A DNA stretch of 64,000 bases, taken from CAVPDA01 sp963702495. GTDB taxonomy: Bacteria > Pseudomonadota > Gammaproteobacteria > Burkholderiales > Rhodocyclaceae. Below are positions 53,172 to 62,499 of this stretch, in pieces. Each line of letters begins with the position of its first letter. The stretch's first letter is position 1. The notes under the pieces are model-generated. The model saw only the letters and a program-made list of their open reading frames with translations, did not search any database and was not told where the DNA came from. The stretch is taken from NCBI GenBank assembly GCA_963702495.1, contig CAVPDA010000018.1, forward strand, positions 62,001 to 126,000, in the 5' to 3' direction. A program made the position numbers and the translations under genes.

Positions 53172-53280
53172 TCGGCCGGAGCCGGCCGGCGGGCACGGCC
53201 CGCCTACGGGATGGTTGCTATTCTTCGGTTCGCAGGGCGGCCCGCGACCGCCGGACCGCCCCTGGCGGGCATGACCTGCC
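53172..53280. repeat. palindromic dispersed-type repeats between convergent genes
   Basis: Contains CCGGCGGGCACGGCCCGCC and GGCGGGCATGACCTGCCCTAC-like inverted segments. The style (CGGGC...GCCCG with CCTAC edge) resembles the repeats at 14268-14486. Likely a REP-like element and bidirectional terminator between the cytochrome gene and the exonuclease gene. Confidence 0.5.
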
Positions 53281-54688
53281 CTACACCGCGGCGCGCGCCA
53301 GATCGATGATGCTGTCCGGTTGGCGGGCCAGATAGCGGGTGAGGATCCTGTAGGTATCCGCGTCGAACACCGGATCGGTGCGGCTTGCGGCAGCCTCGAA
53401 CAGGCCGCTTTGCGTTCGACTCGGTCCCGACGTGGCACCAGGCGTCGAAGACATGGAAATACTCCCGTCCGCGCGACCCATCTTCCTCCCGGATGGCGAT
53501 GCGCCCGGCGAACGGCCAGGTTTTCAGGCGCAGCGAAGACAGCGCGGCTCGCAGGCGCAGGTCGTGGGCGGCGGCGCTCTCGCGCCCGACACATACGCCC
53601 TTGCACTTTTTCAGTGGCACGGCAAAGCAGGCGCCGCGGCCCGTTTCGAGTCCGAGGCGTCTGGGGCAAAGCTGGTAGGCGGAAGCGATCTCGCGCAGCG
53701 TATTGGTGGCCTCGCGCCGGGAACGGAACAGGCCGTGCAAGCGGCCGAGTTCGCGCGGATCGAAGTCGCCCGCCCACACCAGATCGAGCGGCGGCCCCGG
53801 TCCAGGGTCGTCGCAGATGCGCCAAGCGCATGATTCGCCCTGGCCCCGCAGATGGCGGTTGTGGATCGGCGCCTTCTCCTTCACCAGCCGCGCTTCCAGC
53901 AGCAACGCACCCAATTCGCCGCCGGTCTCGATCCAGTCCACGCGCCGGATTTCCCGGGCGATGCGCATCGCCCGCCCGGCGCTTTGATCCCCGGTGAGGT
54001 GGGCCTGGACCCGTGACCGCAGATTGAGGCTCCTGCCGACATAGAGCGGCAACTCGTTCTCGCCATAGAACACGTAGACACCCGCCGCTTCGGGCACGTG
54101 GTCCAGCGTATCGGGGACGAGGTCGGGCGGAAGCTTGGGTCGCTTCATGGCCTTGGCCACCGCCTGCTCGATGGCCTGCGGCGCATGCTCGCGCCCGATC
54201 AACTGCACGAATTCCCACAGCACGCGGGCATCACCCAACGCCCGGTGGCGCGCCGCGCAGGCGAGGCCGTGGCGCGCGATGATAGCGTCCAGGCCGTGGC
54301 GGTGGTGCTGGGGATAGAGGGCGCGCGACAGCTTCACGGTGCACAGCACGCGCGACGGGAACGGCCGGCCGAGGCGGCGAAACTCGCTCTTCAGGAAACC
54401 GGCATCGAAGCGCGCGTTATGGGCGACGAACAGGGAATCGCCGAGCCGCTGCGCCAGTTCGTCGGCGATGGCGCCGAAGGTCGGCGCGCCGCGCACCATC
54501 TCGTCGCTGATGCCGGTGAAACCCTGAATCGCAGGCGGAATGGGAGTCTGCGGATCCACCAGCGTATCCCACTCGTACTCGATGGCACCCGCAGTGACCT
54601 TGACGATGCCGATCTCGATTACGCGATCATCCACCGGATTGGCACCGGTGGTTTCGAGATCGACGAAGACGATCGAGCTATCGAACAC
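53281..54688 (-). CDS. DnaQ-like exonuclease fused to GIY-YIG nuclease (Cho-like; frameshifted)
   Basis: About 469 residues after correction. N-terminal 3'-5' exonuclease with ExoI FVDLETTGANP, ExoII HNARFDAGFL and ExoIII HRALGDARVL; middle GIY-YIG domain (GVYVFYGENELPLYVGRS) as in UvrC/Cho. Such fusions are DNA repair or proofreading nucleases. A one-base insertion at about 53421-53430 shifts the frame near the C-terminus; the corrected tail is FEAAASRTDPVFDADTYRIL. Convergent with the cytochrome gene. Confidence 0.85.
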
Positions 54689-54763
54689 CGCGACTCAGGA
54701 ATTGGCGGCCGCTGGCGCGGATTGCCGCGGACTTGGTGAAACGAGCGTTGCGGCGCCGTCGAA

Positions 54764-54949
54764 CTACTCGGACTGGTAGTAGTAGGCTTTCTGCGGCACC
54801 TTCGACTGCCTGGCGCGCTCCTGCGTCTCCAGATCCTGGGGCTTGTCCCACCACAGGCCGCGCCCCTTTTTTTGCTCCTCGATCTGCTCGGGGTGCTTGG
54901 CCAGCCATTCGCGCATGAATTTCGTGTGATCGGATTCGTACAGCGCCAT
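54764..54949 (-). CDS. DUF3460 family protein
   Basis: 61 residues, matching the small conserved betaproteobacterial family (YESDHTKFMREWLAKHPE ... GRGLWWDKP). Function unknown. Its presence supports the betaproteobacterial assignment. Purine-rich GGAGGGAA upstream of ATG 54949. Confidence 0.85.
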   Translation of the reverse strand: MALYESDHTKFMREWLAKHPEQIEEQKKGRGLWWDKPQDLETQERARQSKVPQKAYYYQSE

Positions 54950-55001
54950 GTTTCCCTCCGGAAAGAGTCTCGGCCGCCATTCTACCGGCGGATGCGGCAG
55001 C

Positions 55002-57206
55002 TCACTCGTCGATGCGCACGCCTTTCACTTCGCCCCTGGCGCGCGATATCCGCAGAACCTCGGACAGATGGCGAAGCGCGCGCATGATGCGCGCCAGATG
55101 CGTGCGGTTCGACACCTGAAGGCAGAAGTAGAGGGAAGTATACATTCCCCGCTCGTCGTCCATGCTCAGGTTCTGGATGTTGGCACCGGCCTCGGCGATC
55201 TCCGCCGTGACCTTTGCCAGAACGCCGCGCCGGTTCTCCACCACGACCCGCACCGCGACGTCGAACAGCCTCCCCGAATCCAGTTCCCATTGCACCTCGA
55301 TCCACTTGTCGCGGTCGCCGCGGGCGCGGGCGATGGCCGGGCAGTCGTGGGTATGCACCACCAGACCCTGGCCCTTCTTGATCACGCCGAGGATGGGATC
55401 GCCGGGGATGGGGCGGCAACACTTGGCGAGCTGCACGGCGATGCCTTCGGTGCCGCGGATCAGGATCGCCGACGGCTGCTTCGGTTGGGTGGCACCCGCG
55501 GCTTCGTGGCCCTCCGACAGCCGCCGTGCCACGATGGCGGCGAGCCGCTTGCCGAGGCCGATATCGGCCAGGATGTCGTGCCGGGACTTGGCGCCCGTGT
55601 CGCGCACGAAGGCCTCCCAGATCGCCTCGGGAATGGCGGGCAGGTGCAGATCGAAGGGCCGCAGCGCCTGTCCCAGCAGCCGCTCGCCCAGCGTCACCGA
55701 CTCGTCGTACTGCATGGTCTTGAGGAAATGCCGGATCTGGGAACGCGCCTTGCCGGTCTTGACGTAGGTAAGCCAGGCCGGATTCGGATTTGCGTGCAGC
55801 GCCGTGATGATCTCCGTCTGGTCGCCGTTCTTGAGTTCGGTGCGTAAGGGCATCAGCTCGTGGTTGATGCGGCAGGCGATGCAGCGATTGCCGATATCGG
55901 TGTGTACGGCGTAGGCGAAGTCCACCGCCGTCGCCCCCCGCGGCATCGCCATGATCTTCCCCTTGGGCGTGAAGATATAGACCTCATCCGGAAACAGGTC
56001 GATCTTGACGTGCTCCAGGAACTCCGCCGAATCGCCGGAAGCGGACTGCAGCTCCAGCAGCGACTGCAGCCATTTGTGGGTCTTCTGCTGCAGATCGGAG
56101 AAGGTCTTCTCGGAATCCTTGTATAGCCAATGCGAGGCCACGCCGGTCTCGGCGATGTGGTGCATTTCGGCGGTGCGGATCTGGACTTCGAGCGGCGTGC
56201 CGAAGGGACCGATGATGGTGGTGTGCAGCGACTGGTAGCCGTTGGCCTTGGGAATGGCGATGTAGTCCTTGAACTTGCCCGGCACCGGCTTGAACAGTCC
56301 GTGCAGCGCCCCCAGGGCCAGGTAGCACGCCGGCACGTCCTTCACCACGACGCGAAAGCCGTAGATGTCCAGCACCTTGGAGAAGGTCAGCGACTTCTCG
56401 CGCATCTTGCGGTAGATGCTGTAGAGGTTCTTCTCCCGCCCCTGCACCTCGGCTTCGATCTTGCAGTCCGCCAGCTTCTGCCGGATCGCGTGCAGGATCT
56501 TGCCCACCACCTCGCGCCGGTTGCCGCGCGAGGCCTTGATCGCCCTGGCCAGCACCGCGAAGCGCACCGGATACAGGTGCTTGAAGGCGAGCTCCTGCAG
56601 CTCGCGGTAGAGGTTGTTGAGGCCGAGCCGATTGGCGATCGGCGCATAGATCTCCAAGGTTTCGCGCGCGATGCGGCGGCGCTTGTCGGGTCGCACCGCG
56701 TCCAGCGTTCGCATGTTGTGCAGGCGGTCGGCGAGCTTGATCAGAATGACGCGCAGATCGCGCGCCATCGCCAGCAGCATCTTGCGGAAATTCTCCGCCT
56801 GGGCGTCTTCGGCCGACTGGAATTCGATCTTGTCCAGCTTCGACACGCCATCCACCAGTTCCGCCGTCGTCTTGCCGAAGCGGTCGTGAATCTCCTGCTT
56901 GGTGATGGTCGTGTCTTCCATCACGTCGTGCAGCAGGGCGGCGGTCAGCGCCTGCGGGTCGAGGTGCCAGTGGGCGAGGATCTCCGCCACCGCCACCGGG
57001 TGGGAGATGTAGGGCTCGCCGGAGATGCGGAATTGCCCCTCATGGGCGATGGCGGAGAAGTGATACGCGGCCTCGATGCGCCCGATGTCCTCGGGCTTCA
57101 GATAGACCGCGATGTCATTCCGGAACTGCTCGAAGCCGAGCGAGACGGCGCTGGACGCCGGGGGATGGGACAGCCCCGAGGACGGAACGGATGCCGGCAT
57201 ATCCAT
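55002..57206 (-). CDS. spoT: (p)ppGpp synthetase/hydrolase
   Basis: 734 residues, full bifunctional Rel/SpoT layout: HD hydrolase (residues about 45-195, motif LLHDVMEDT), synthetase (about 245-370, YGFRVVV and GYQSLHTTIIGP), TGS (about 400-460, MPRGATAVDFAYAVHT), helical region, and C-terminal ACT (about 655-730). The intact HD motif implies hydrolase activity. Controls the stringent response. Part of the rpoZ-spoT housekeeping block. Confidence 0.95.
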   Translation of the reverse strand: MDMPASVPSSGLSHPPASSAVSLGFEQFRNDIAVYLKPEDIGRIEAAYHFSAIAHEGQFRISGEPYISHPVAVAEILAHWHLDPQALTAALLHDVMEDTTITKQEIHDRFGKTTAELVDGVSKLDKIEFQSAEDAQAENFRKMLLAMARDLRVILIKLADRLHNMRTLDAVRPDKRRRIARETLEIYAPIANRLGLNNLYRELQELAFKHLYPVRFAVLARAIKASRGNRREVVGKILHAIRQKLADCKIEAEVQGREKNLYSIYRKMREKSLTFSKVLDIYGFRVVVKDVPACYLALGALHGLFKPVPGKFKDYIAIPKANGYQSLHTTIIGPFGTPLEVQIRTAEMHHIAETGVASHWLYKDSEKTFSDLQQKTHKWLQSLLELQSASGDSAEFLEHVKIDLFPDEVYIFTPKGKIMAMPRGATAVDFAYAVHTDIGNRCIACRINHELMPLRTELKNGDQTEIITALHANPNPAWLTYVKTGKARSQIRHFLKTMQYDESVTLGERLLGQALRPFDLHLPAIPEAIWEAFVRDTGAKSRHDILADIGLGKRLAAIVARRLSEGHEAAGATQPKQPSAILIRGTEGIAVQLAKCCRPIPGDPILGVIKKGQGLVVHTHDCPAIARARGDRDKWIEVQWELDSGRLFDVAVRVVVENRRGVLAKVTAEIAEAGANIQNLSMDDERGMYTSLYFCLQVSNRTHLARIMRALRHLSEVLRISRARGEVKGVRIDE

Positions 57207-57234
57207 TCACCGTCCTCGACGCATCACGGTCGGG

Positions 57235-57441
57235 CTAGGCCTGCCCGCGATTGAGCACTTCCAGACCCACCTTGCCCGCGGCAATCTCACGCAGGGCGAT
57301 CACGGTGGGCTTGTCGTTCTCCGCGGCCACCAGCGGCGTCGAGCCGGCAGAGAGCTGGCGCGCGCGGTAGGTGGCGGCAAGCGTCAGTTGGAAGCGGTTG
57401 CCAATCCTTTTCATGCAGTCGTCGACGGTGATGCGGGCCAT
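57235..57441 (-). CDS. rpoZ: RNA polymerase omega subunit
   Basis: 68 residues, family start ARITVDDCMKRIGNRFQLTL and RARQLSAGS motif. Assists RNA polymerase assembly and ppGpp binding. Four bases or fewer from gmk and 28 from spoT, the usual proteobacterial order. Confidence 0.96.
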   Translation of the reverse strand: MARITVDDCMKRIGNRFQLTLAATYRARQLSAGSTPLVAAENDKPTVIALREIAAGKVGLEVLNRGQA

Positions 57442-57444
57442 GAT

Positions 57445-58059
57445 TCATTCCTGTTCCATAAAGGTGAAACAATCGGCGTGGTTCATGCGCTGTGCCGGAT
57501 AGCGCAGACGGGAAGCGCGAACCGCCACCACGAGATCCTCGAGTGCAGCCGGCAACTCTTTGTTAATAATAACATAATCAAACTCTGCAACATGCCGCAT
57601 TTCATCCACGGCGTTGGCCAGGCGATGCTGGATCACTTCCTCGCTGTCCTTGCCCCGGGCGCGCAGCCGCCGCTCCAGTTCCGCCAGCGAGGGCGGCATG
57701 ATGAAGACGCCGACGGCGCTGGGAAACGCCTCGCGTACCTGGCGCGCGCCCTGCCAGTCGATTTCCAGCAGCACGTCGTGGCCCGCCTTCATCCTCTCTT
57801 CCAACCAGACCCGCGCAGTACCGTAATAGTTTCCGTGAACTTCGGCGCTCTCGAGGAATTCGCCGCGCTCGCGCATGGCGCGAAAGGTCGCCGCGTCGAT
57901 GAACCGGTAATCGCGGCCGTCCATCTCTCCGGCGCGCGGTTTGCGGGTGGTACAGGAGAGGGACAACTGCACTTCCGGGTCGCGCTCCAGCAGCAGCCGC
58001 ACCAGGGTAGTCTTGCCCGCACCGGACGGCGCCGTGACGATGAGCAAAGTGCCGCTCAT
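57445..58059 (-). CDS. gmk: guanylate kinase
   Basis: 204 residues: P-loop APSGAGKTTLV, SCTTRKPRAGEMDGRDY GMP-binding segment, LEIDWQGARQVR. Converts GMP to GDP. Directly upstream of rpoZ and downstream of yicC. Confidence 0.97.
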   Translation of the reverse strand: MSGTLLIVTAPSGAGKTTLVRLLLERDPEVQLSLSCTTRKPRAGEMDGRDYRFIDAATFRAMRERGEFLESAEVHGNYYGTARVWLEERMKAGHDVLLEIDWQGARQVREAFPSAVGVFIMPPSLAELERRLRARGKDSEEVIQHRLANAVDEMRHVAEFDYVIINKELPAALEDLVVAVRASRLRYPAQRMNHADCFTFMEQE

Positions 58060-58113
58060 CTCAGCAACGCGCGAGCAGCCTGGGCAGCCTCTCTGCTCCT
58101 GTCTGCGCGCGGC

Positions 58114-58986
58114 TCATTCAATGTTCTGCACCTGTTCGCGCATCTGCTCGACCAGCAGCTTGAGTTCGACGGCGATGGCGGTGAGTTCGTTGGATACGGA
58201 TTTTGACGCCAGGGTGTTGGCCTCGCGGTTCAGCTCCTGCATCAGGAAGTCGAGGCGTTTACCGGCCGCGCCGCCGCGATCGAGCACGCGCGTCACTTCG
58301 TCGAGATGGGCGGCGAGCCGCGACAGCTCCTCGGCGACGTCGATGCGCGCGGCGAACAGGCCGACTTCCTGGCGAATGCGCTCCTCGTCGGAACTGGCGA
58401 GCGCCTCGCGCAGCCTGTTCGCCAGCTTCTCCTGGTACTCGGCCACCTGCAGCGGAATCTTCGGCGCCACTATGGCTACCAGTTCACGCATGCGCGCCAC
58501 CCGCTCCGACAGCATCGCCGCCAGCTTGCCCCCCTCGCGCACGCGGCTGGCGATGAGATCGTCGAGCAGCGTCCGCGCCAGCGTCATGCATTCTTGCTGC
58601 AGGCTGTCCGCGGCCAGCGTTTCGTCCCCCAGCATGCCGGGCCAGCGCAGCACGTCGGCCACGGCGAGGGGCGCGGCATCCGGAAAGACGCCGTGGACGG
58701 CGCTCTGCCATGACGCGAGCTGGGACATCAGCCCCTGATTGAGGACCGCTTCGCGCGGCGCCGCCACCGCCGGCAGCAGGTTCAGGCGGCATTCCACTTT
58801 GCCGCGCTGAACCCGCCCCGCGATCAGTTCGCGCAATTGCGGCTCCATGAAACGCAGGTCGTCGGCAATGCGGAAGGCGAGGTCGAGAAAGCGCGAATTG
58901 ACGCTCTTCAGCTCGAGGTGGAGGATGGCCCGGCGGACATCGCGCGACGCCGCCGCATAACCGGTCATGCTCTGGATTGTCGCCAT
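58114..58986 (-). CDS. yicC: YicC family endoribonuclease
   Basis: About 290 residues from ATG 58986 (SMTGYAAASRDVRRAILHLE), with the conserved C-terminal DUF1732 region (GKRLDFLMQELNREANTLASKS). YicC-type proteins are RNases linked to growth-phase control. Divergent from the Ser/Thr kinase gene; the 75-base gap must hold both promoters. A longer open frame extends antisense into the kinase gene but is not family-like. Confidence 0.92.
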   Translation of the reverse strand: MATIQSMTGYAAASRDVRRAILHLELKSVNSRFLDLAFRIADDLRFMEPQLRELIAGRVQRGKVECRLNLLPAVAAPREAVLNQGLMSQLASWQSAVHGVFPDAAPLAVADVLRWPGMLGDETLAADSLQQECMTLARTLLDDLIASRVREGGKLAAMLSERVARMRELVAIVAPKIPLQVAEYQEKLANRLREALASSDEERIRQEVGLFAARIDVAEELSRLAAHLDEVTRVLDRGGAAGKRLDFLMQELNREANTLASKSVSNELTAIAVELKLLVEQMREQVQNIE

Positions 58987-59061
58987 TATTTGCGTCTGTT
59001 CCGGCTTTACAGGGCCGGAACAAGCTATAGAATCCGGCAATCTATCACAGCTCCAACTCGA

Positions 59062-60009
59062 ATGCCGTCGTCTCAAGCCAACCAGCCGCTGCCTGCGGGG
59101 CACCAGCTCGACCAGTACCGGATCGAGCGGCAGCTCAGCCTCGGCGGTTTCTCCATCGTTTACCTCGCCACCGACCAGGACGGCACGCCGGTGGTGATCA
59201 AGGAGTACCTGCCCAATTCCCTCGCGCTGCGCAAGGAGGGCGATGTCCTGCCTCAGATCAGCGAAGAAAACCAGGCGGCTTTCCGCTACGGCATGAAGTG
59301 CTTCTTCGAGGAAGGGCGGGCGCTGGCCAAGCTGCAGCATCCGAACGTGGTGCGCGTGGTGAATTTCTTTCGCGCCAACGATACCGTCTACATGGTCATG
59401 CAGTACGAACGCGGCACCAACCTGCAGGATTACATCCGCAAGCACAAGGGAGAGATCCGCGAGAGTTTCATGCGCGCCGTGTTCACGCGGCTGCTCAACG
59501 GCCTGCGCGAGGTGCATTCGCACAAGCTGCTGCATCTGGACATCAAGCCCTCGAACATCTATCTGCGCCACGACGGCGCGCCGGTGCTGCTCGACTTCGG
59601 CGCCGCGCGCCAGACCCTCGTCGCATCCGGCGCAACCATCCTCAAGCCCATGTATACGCCGGGCTTCGCCGCCCCCGAGCAGTATTCCAGTCGTGACCTG
59701 CTCGGGCCATGGAGCGACATCTACAGCATCGGCGCCAGCATGTACTCGTGCCTTTCCGGCGCCGCGCCGCAGGCGGCCGATGCGCGCATCGAACGCGACG
59801 AAGTCGGGTCGGCGGTGAAACGCTGGGCCGGCCGATACTCGCCGCAGCTTCTGCGCACCATCGACTGGTGCATGCATCTGGACCATCTCGAACGCCCGCA
59901 GAGCGTCTTTGCCCTGCAGAAGGCGCTCGCCAGCCGCGAGCACGGCGGCCCGCCGGAACGGCTGCTCGGCTCGTTCCTGCACCGCATCCGCCGCCTGGTG
60001 GCGAAGTGA
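59062..60009 (+). CDS. serine/threonine protein kinase
   Basis: About 315 residues, a Hanks-type kinase: glycine-rich loop GGFSIVYLAT, Lys in VVIKEYLP, catalytic loop HLDIKPSNIYL (HLD in place of HRD), DFG as LLDFGAARQ, activation/P+1 region GFAAPEQYSS. No membrane segment. Its stop overlaps the start of a PP2C phosphatase gene (GTGA at 60006), so kinase and antagonist are co-translated. Confidence 0.92.
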   Translation: MPSSQANQPLPAGHQLDQYRIERQLSLGGFSIVYLATDQDGTPVVIKEYLPNSLALRKEGDVLPQISEENQAAFRYGMKCFFEEGRALAKLQHPNVVRVVNFFRANDTVYMVMQYERGTNLQDYIRKHKGEIRESFMRAVFTRLLNGLREVHSHKLLHLDIKPSNIYLRHDGAPVLLDFGAARQTLVASGATILKPMYTPGFAAPEQYSSRDLLGPWSDIYSIGASMYSCLSGAAPQAADARIERDEVGSAVKRWAGRYSPQLLRTIDWCMHLDHLERPQSVFALQKALASREHGGPPERLLGSFLHRIRRLVAK

Positions 60010-60926
60010 AATTCACGATCTACCAGGAAAGCCGCATCGGCCGGCGCCGGGCCAACCAGGATCGCATCGCTTACAGCTACTCGCGCGACGCGCTGCTGCT
60101 GGTCATCGCCGACGGCATGGGCGGGCACCTGCACGGCGAGGTCGCGGCGCAGATCGCGGTGCAGTACATCACCGACACCTTCCAGGCCGAAGCCGCGCCG
60201 ACGATCGACGATCCCATCCTGTTTCTGTCCAAGATCCTCAACAACGCCCACTACGCCATCGTCGATTACGCCGGCGACCGTCTGTTGGAGGAAGCGCCGC
60301 GCACCACGTGCGTCGTCTGCCTGGTGCAGGACAACGTCGCCTTCTGGGCCCATGCCGGCGACTCGCGCTTATACCTGATCCGGGGCGGACGCGTCGCGGC
60401 GGTGACGCGCGACCACTCTCGGGTGCGGATGATGGTGGAGGACGGGCTGATCAGCGAGAGCGAGGCTGCCGTACACCCGGCGCGCAACCGCGTCTTCAGC
60501 TGCCTCGGCGGCAATCGCATGCCGCAGATCGAGTTTTCGCCGCGTACGCCTCTGCTCGCCGGCGACGTCATCGTGCTCGCGACCGACGGTGCCTGGGGCT
60601 CGCTGGGAGAGGAACGGCTGATCCACGGCATGGACGGCGCCAACGTAATGGAAACGGTTCCACGCGTGCTCGATTTGGCGGAAGAACTCGGCGGCGACAC
60701 CTGCGACAACGCCTCGATGATCGCCATGAATTGGGAGGAGTCCTACGCCGGCGACACCTCGGGGCTGGTGTCCACCGTGACCATGCCGTTGGACGGCTTC
60801 ACGACCCAGATGGAAGGCTTCAGCCGCGTCCGCGACGCGGGTGTGCCGCCGGGCGACCTGAGCGACGAAGAGATCGAGCGCGCCATCGAAGAAATCCAGA
60901 CGGCGATTCGCAAGTATTCCAAATAG
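60006..60926 (+). CDS. PP2C-family protein phosphatase
   Basis: 306 residues: metal-binding ADGMGGHLHGEVAA, AHAGDSRLYLIRGG, TDGAWGSLGE and GDTCDNASMIAM, the standard PP2C motif set. C-terminal acidic helix after the domain. GTG 60006 start overlaps the kinase stop. Likely reverses phosphorylation by the kinase. Confidence 0.93.
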   Translation: MKFTIYQESRIGRRRANQDRIAYSYSRDALLLVIADGMGGHLHGEVAAQIAVQYITDTFQAEAAPTIDDPILFLSKILNNAHYAIVDYAGDRLLEEAPRTTCVVCLVQDNVAFWAHAGDSRLYLIRGGRVAAVTRDHSRVRMMVEDGLISESEAAVHPARNRVFSCLGGNRMPQIEFSPRTPLLAGDVIVLATDGAWGSLGEERLIHGMDGANVMETVPRVLDLAEELGGDTCDNASMIAMNWEESYAGDTSGLVSTVTMPLDGFTTQMEGFSRVRDAGVPPGDLSDEEIERAIEEIQTAIRKYSK

Positions 60927-60942
60927 ACAGGGAGGCGCGAGC

Positions 60943-61665
60943 TTGAGACCAAGCGGAAGAGAGCCGGAGCAACTGCGCAGCCTGCGCATCACGCGCCACT
61001 ACACCAAGCATGCCGAAGGTTCGGTGCTGGTCGAGTTCGGCGACACCAAGGTGCTGTGCACCGCCACCGTCGATGAGCAGGTTCCGGGATTTCTCAAGGG
61101 ACACGGCCAGGGTTGGATCACGGCGGAGTACGGCATGCTGCCGCGCTCCACCCATACCCGTACCCAGCGCGAAGCGGCCAAGGGCAAGCAGAGCGGACGC
61201 ACCATGGAGATCCAGCGCCTGATCGGCCGCAGCCTGCGCGCCGTCACCGACCTCAAGGCCCTGGGCGAGCGGCAGATCACGGTCGACTGCGACGTCATCC
61301 AGGCCGACGGCGGTACCCGCTGCGCCTCGATCACCGGCGCCCGCGTCGCGGTACAGGATGCGATCGCCACGCTCATCCGCAGCGGCGTCTTGAAAGGCAG
61401 CCCGCTGCGCGACATGGTGGCGGCGGTCAGCGTCGGCATCTATCGCGGCGCGCCGATCCTGGACCTCGATTACGCCGAGGACTCGGCTTGCGAGACCGAC
61501 ATGAACGTGGTCATGACCGGCGCCGGCGGCTTCGTCGAGGTGCAGGGGACGGCGGAAGGCACGCCGTTTTCGCGCGCCGAACTGGACACGCTGCTGGCTC
61601 TGGCACAGCAGGGCATCGCGCACATCGTCGCGGCGCAACAACTGGCCCTGAGTTCGAACGGGTAG
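60943..61665 (+). CDS. rph: ribonuclease PH
   Basis: 240 residues, complete (RITRHYTKHAEGSVLVEFGD, EYGMLPRSTHTRTQREA, TDLKALGERQITVDCDV). Trims tRNA 3' ends by phosphorolysis. TTG start at 60943, supported by GGAGG 7 bases upstream and by the family N-terminus RPSGR. Confidence 0.96.
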   Translation: MRPSGREPEQLRSLRITRHYTKHAEGSVLVEFGDTKVLCTATVDEQVPGFLKGHGQGWITAEYGMLPRSTHTRTQREAAKGKQSGRTMEIQRLIGRSLRAVTDLKALGERQITVDCDVIQADGGTRCASITGARVAVQDAIATLIRSGVLKGSPLRDMVAAVSVGIYRGAPILDLDYAEDSACETDMNVVMTGAGGFVEVQGTAEGTPFSRAELDTLLALAQQGIAHIVAAQQLALSSNG

Positions 61666-61733
61666 CGGCGGAGATCACGGGTCGTAGCCGATTTGGTATC
61701 GTTCGGGTTCTTCCCAGATCTTCATCGCTCCCA

Positions 61734-62333
61734 ATGACCATCGACAAACTCGTCCTCGCCTCCAACAATCCCGGCAAGCTGCGCGAGCTTTCCTCACTGC
61801 TGACGCCGCTCAAGATCGAGGTCCTGCCCCAATCCAGCTTCGGCGTGCCGGAAGCCGAGGAACCCCATGCCACCTTCGTCGAGAATGCCCTGGCGAAGGC
61901 GCGCCACGCCTCCGCTCACACCGGCCTGCCTGCCCTCGCCGACGATTCCGGCCTGTGCGTGACGGCGCTCGGTGGCGCGCCCGGGGTGCGCTCAGCACGC
62001 ATCGGCGGCGAACCGAGCAACGACCAGCGCAACAACGACAAATTGCTGGAACTGATGCGCGACGTCGTGGACCGCCGCGCCCACTATTACGCCATCCTGG
62101 TGCTGGTGCGCCACGCCGACGATCCCCAGCCCATCATCGCCGACGGCGAGTGGCACGGCGAGATCCTGACCGCCCCGCGCGGCGCCAACGGCTTCGGCTA
62201 CGATCCATTGTTCTGGCTGCCGGACATGGAGCAGACGGCCGCCGAACTGCCGCCCGAGGTGAAGAACGTGCTGTCCCACCGCGCCGCCGCCTTTCGGCAC
62301 ATGGCGGGGCGACTGAAAGCCCATCCCGAATAG
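61734..62333 (+). CDS. rdgB: dITP/XTP pyrophosphatase
   Basis: 199 residues: LASNNPGKLRELSSLL start, DDSGLCVTALGGAPGVRSAR, and ANGFGYDPLFW. Removes non-canonical purine nucleotides. Follows rph in the conserved order rph-rdgB-hemW. Confidence 0.96.
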   Translation: MTIDKLVLASNNPGKLRELSSLLTPLKIEVLPQSSFGVPEAEEPHATFVENALAKARHASAHTGLPALADDSGLCVTALGGAPGVRSARIGGEPSNDQRNNDKLLELMRDVVDRRAHYYAILVLVRHADDPQPIIADGEWHGEILTAPRGANGFGYDPLFWLPDMEQTAAELPPEVKNVLSHRAAAFRHMAGRLKAHPE

Positions 62334-62499
62334 CCGCTTACGGATGCCGTCGTGATAATCCTGGCGAAGGATTGCCTGGCCGGCCGGTTGGGGGGAATTG
62401 CAGGGGGAATCTCTCCTTGTTCGTACATGGCAGGTCTTGCGGCCGCAGGAAGCGGGCAAGGCTGTTGGGTTCCGGCCCGGCCGGCTTAGGGTCGAAGGA

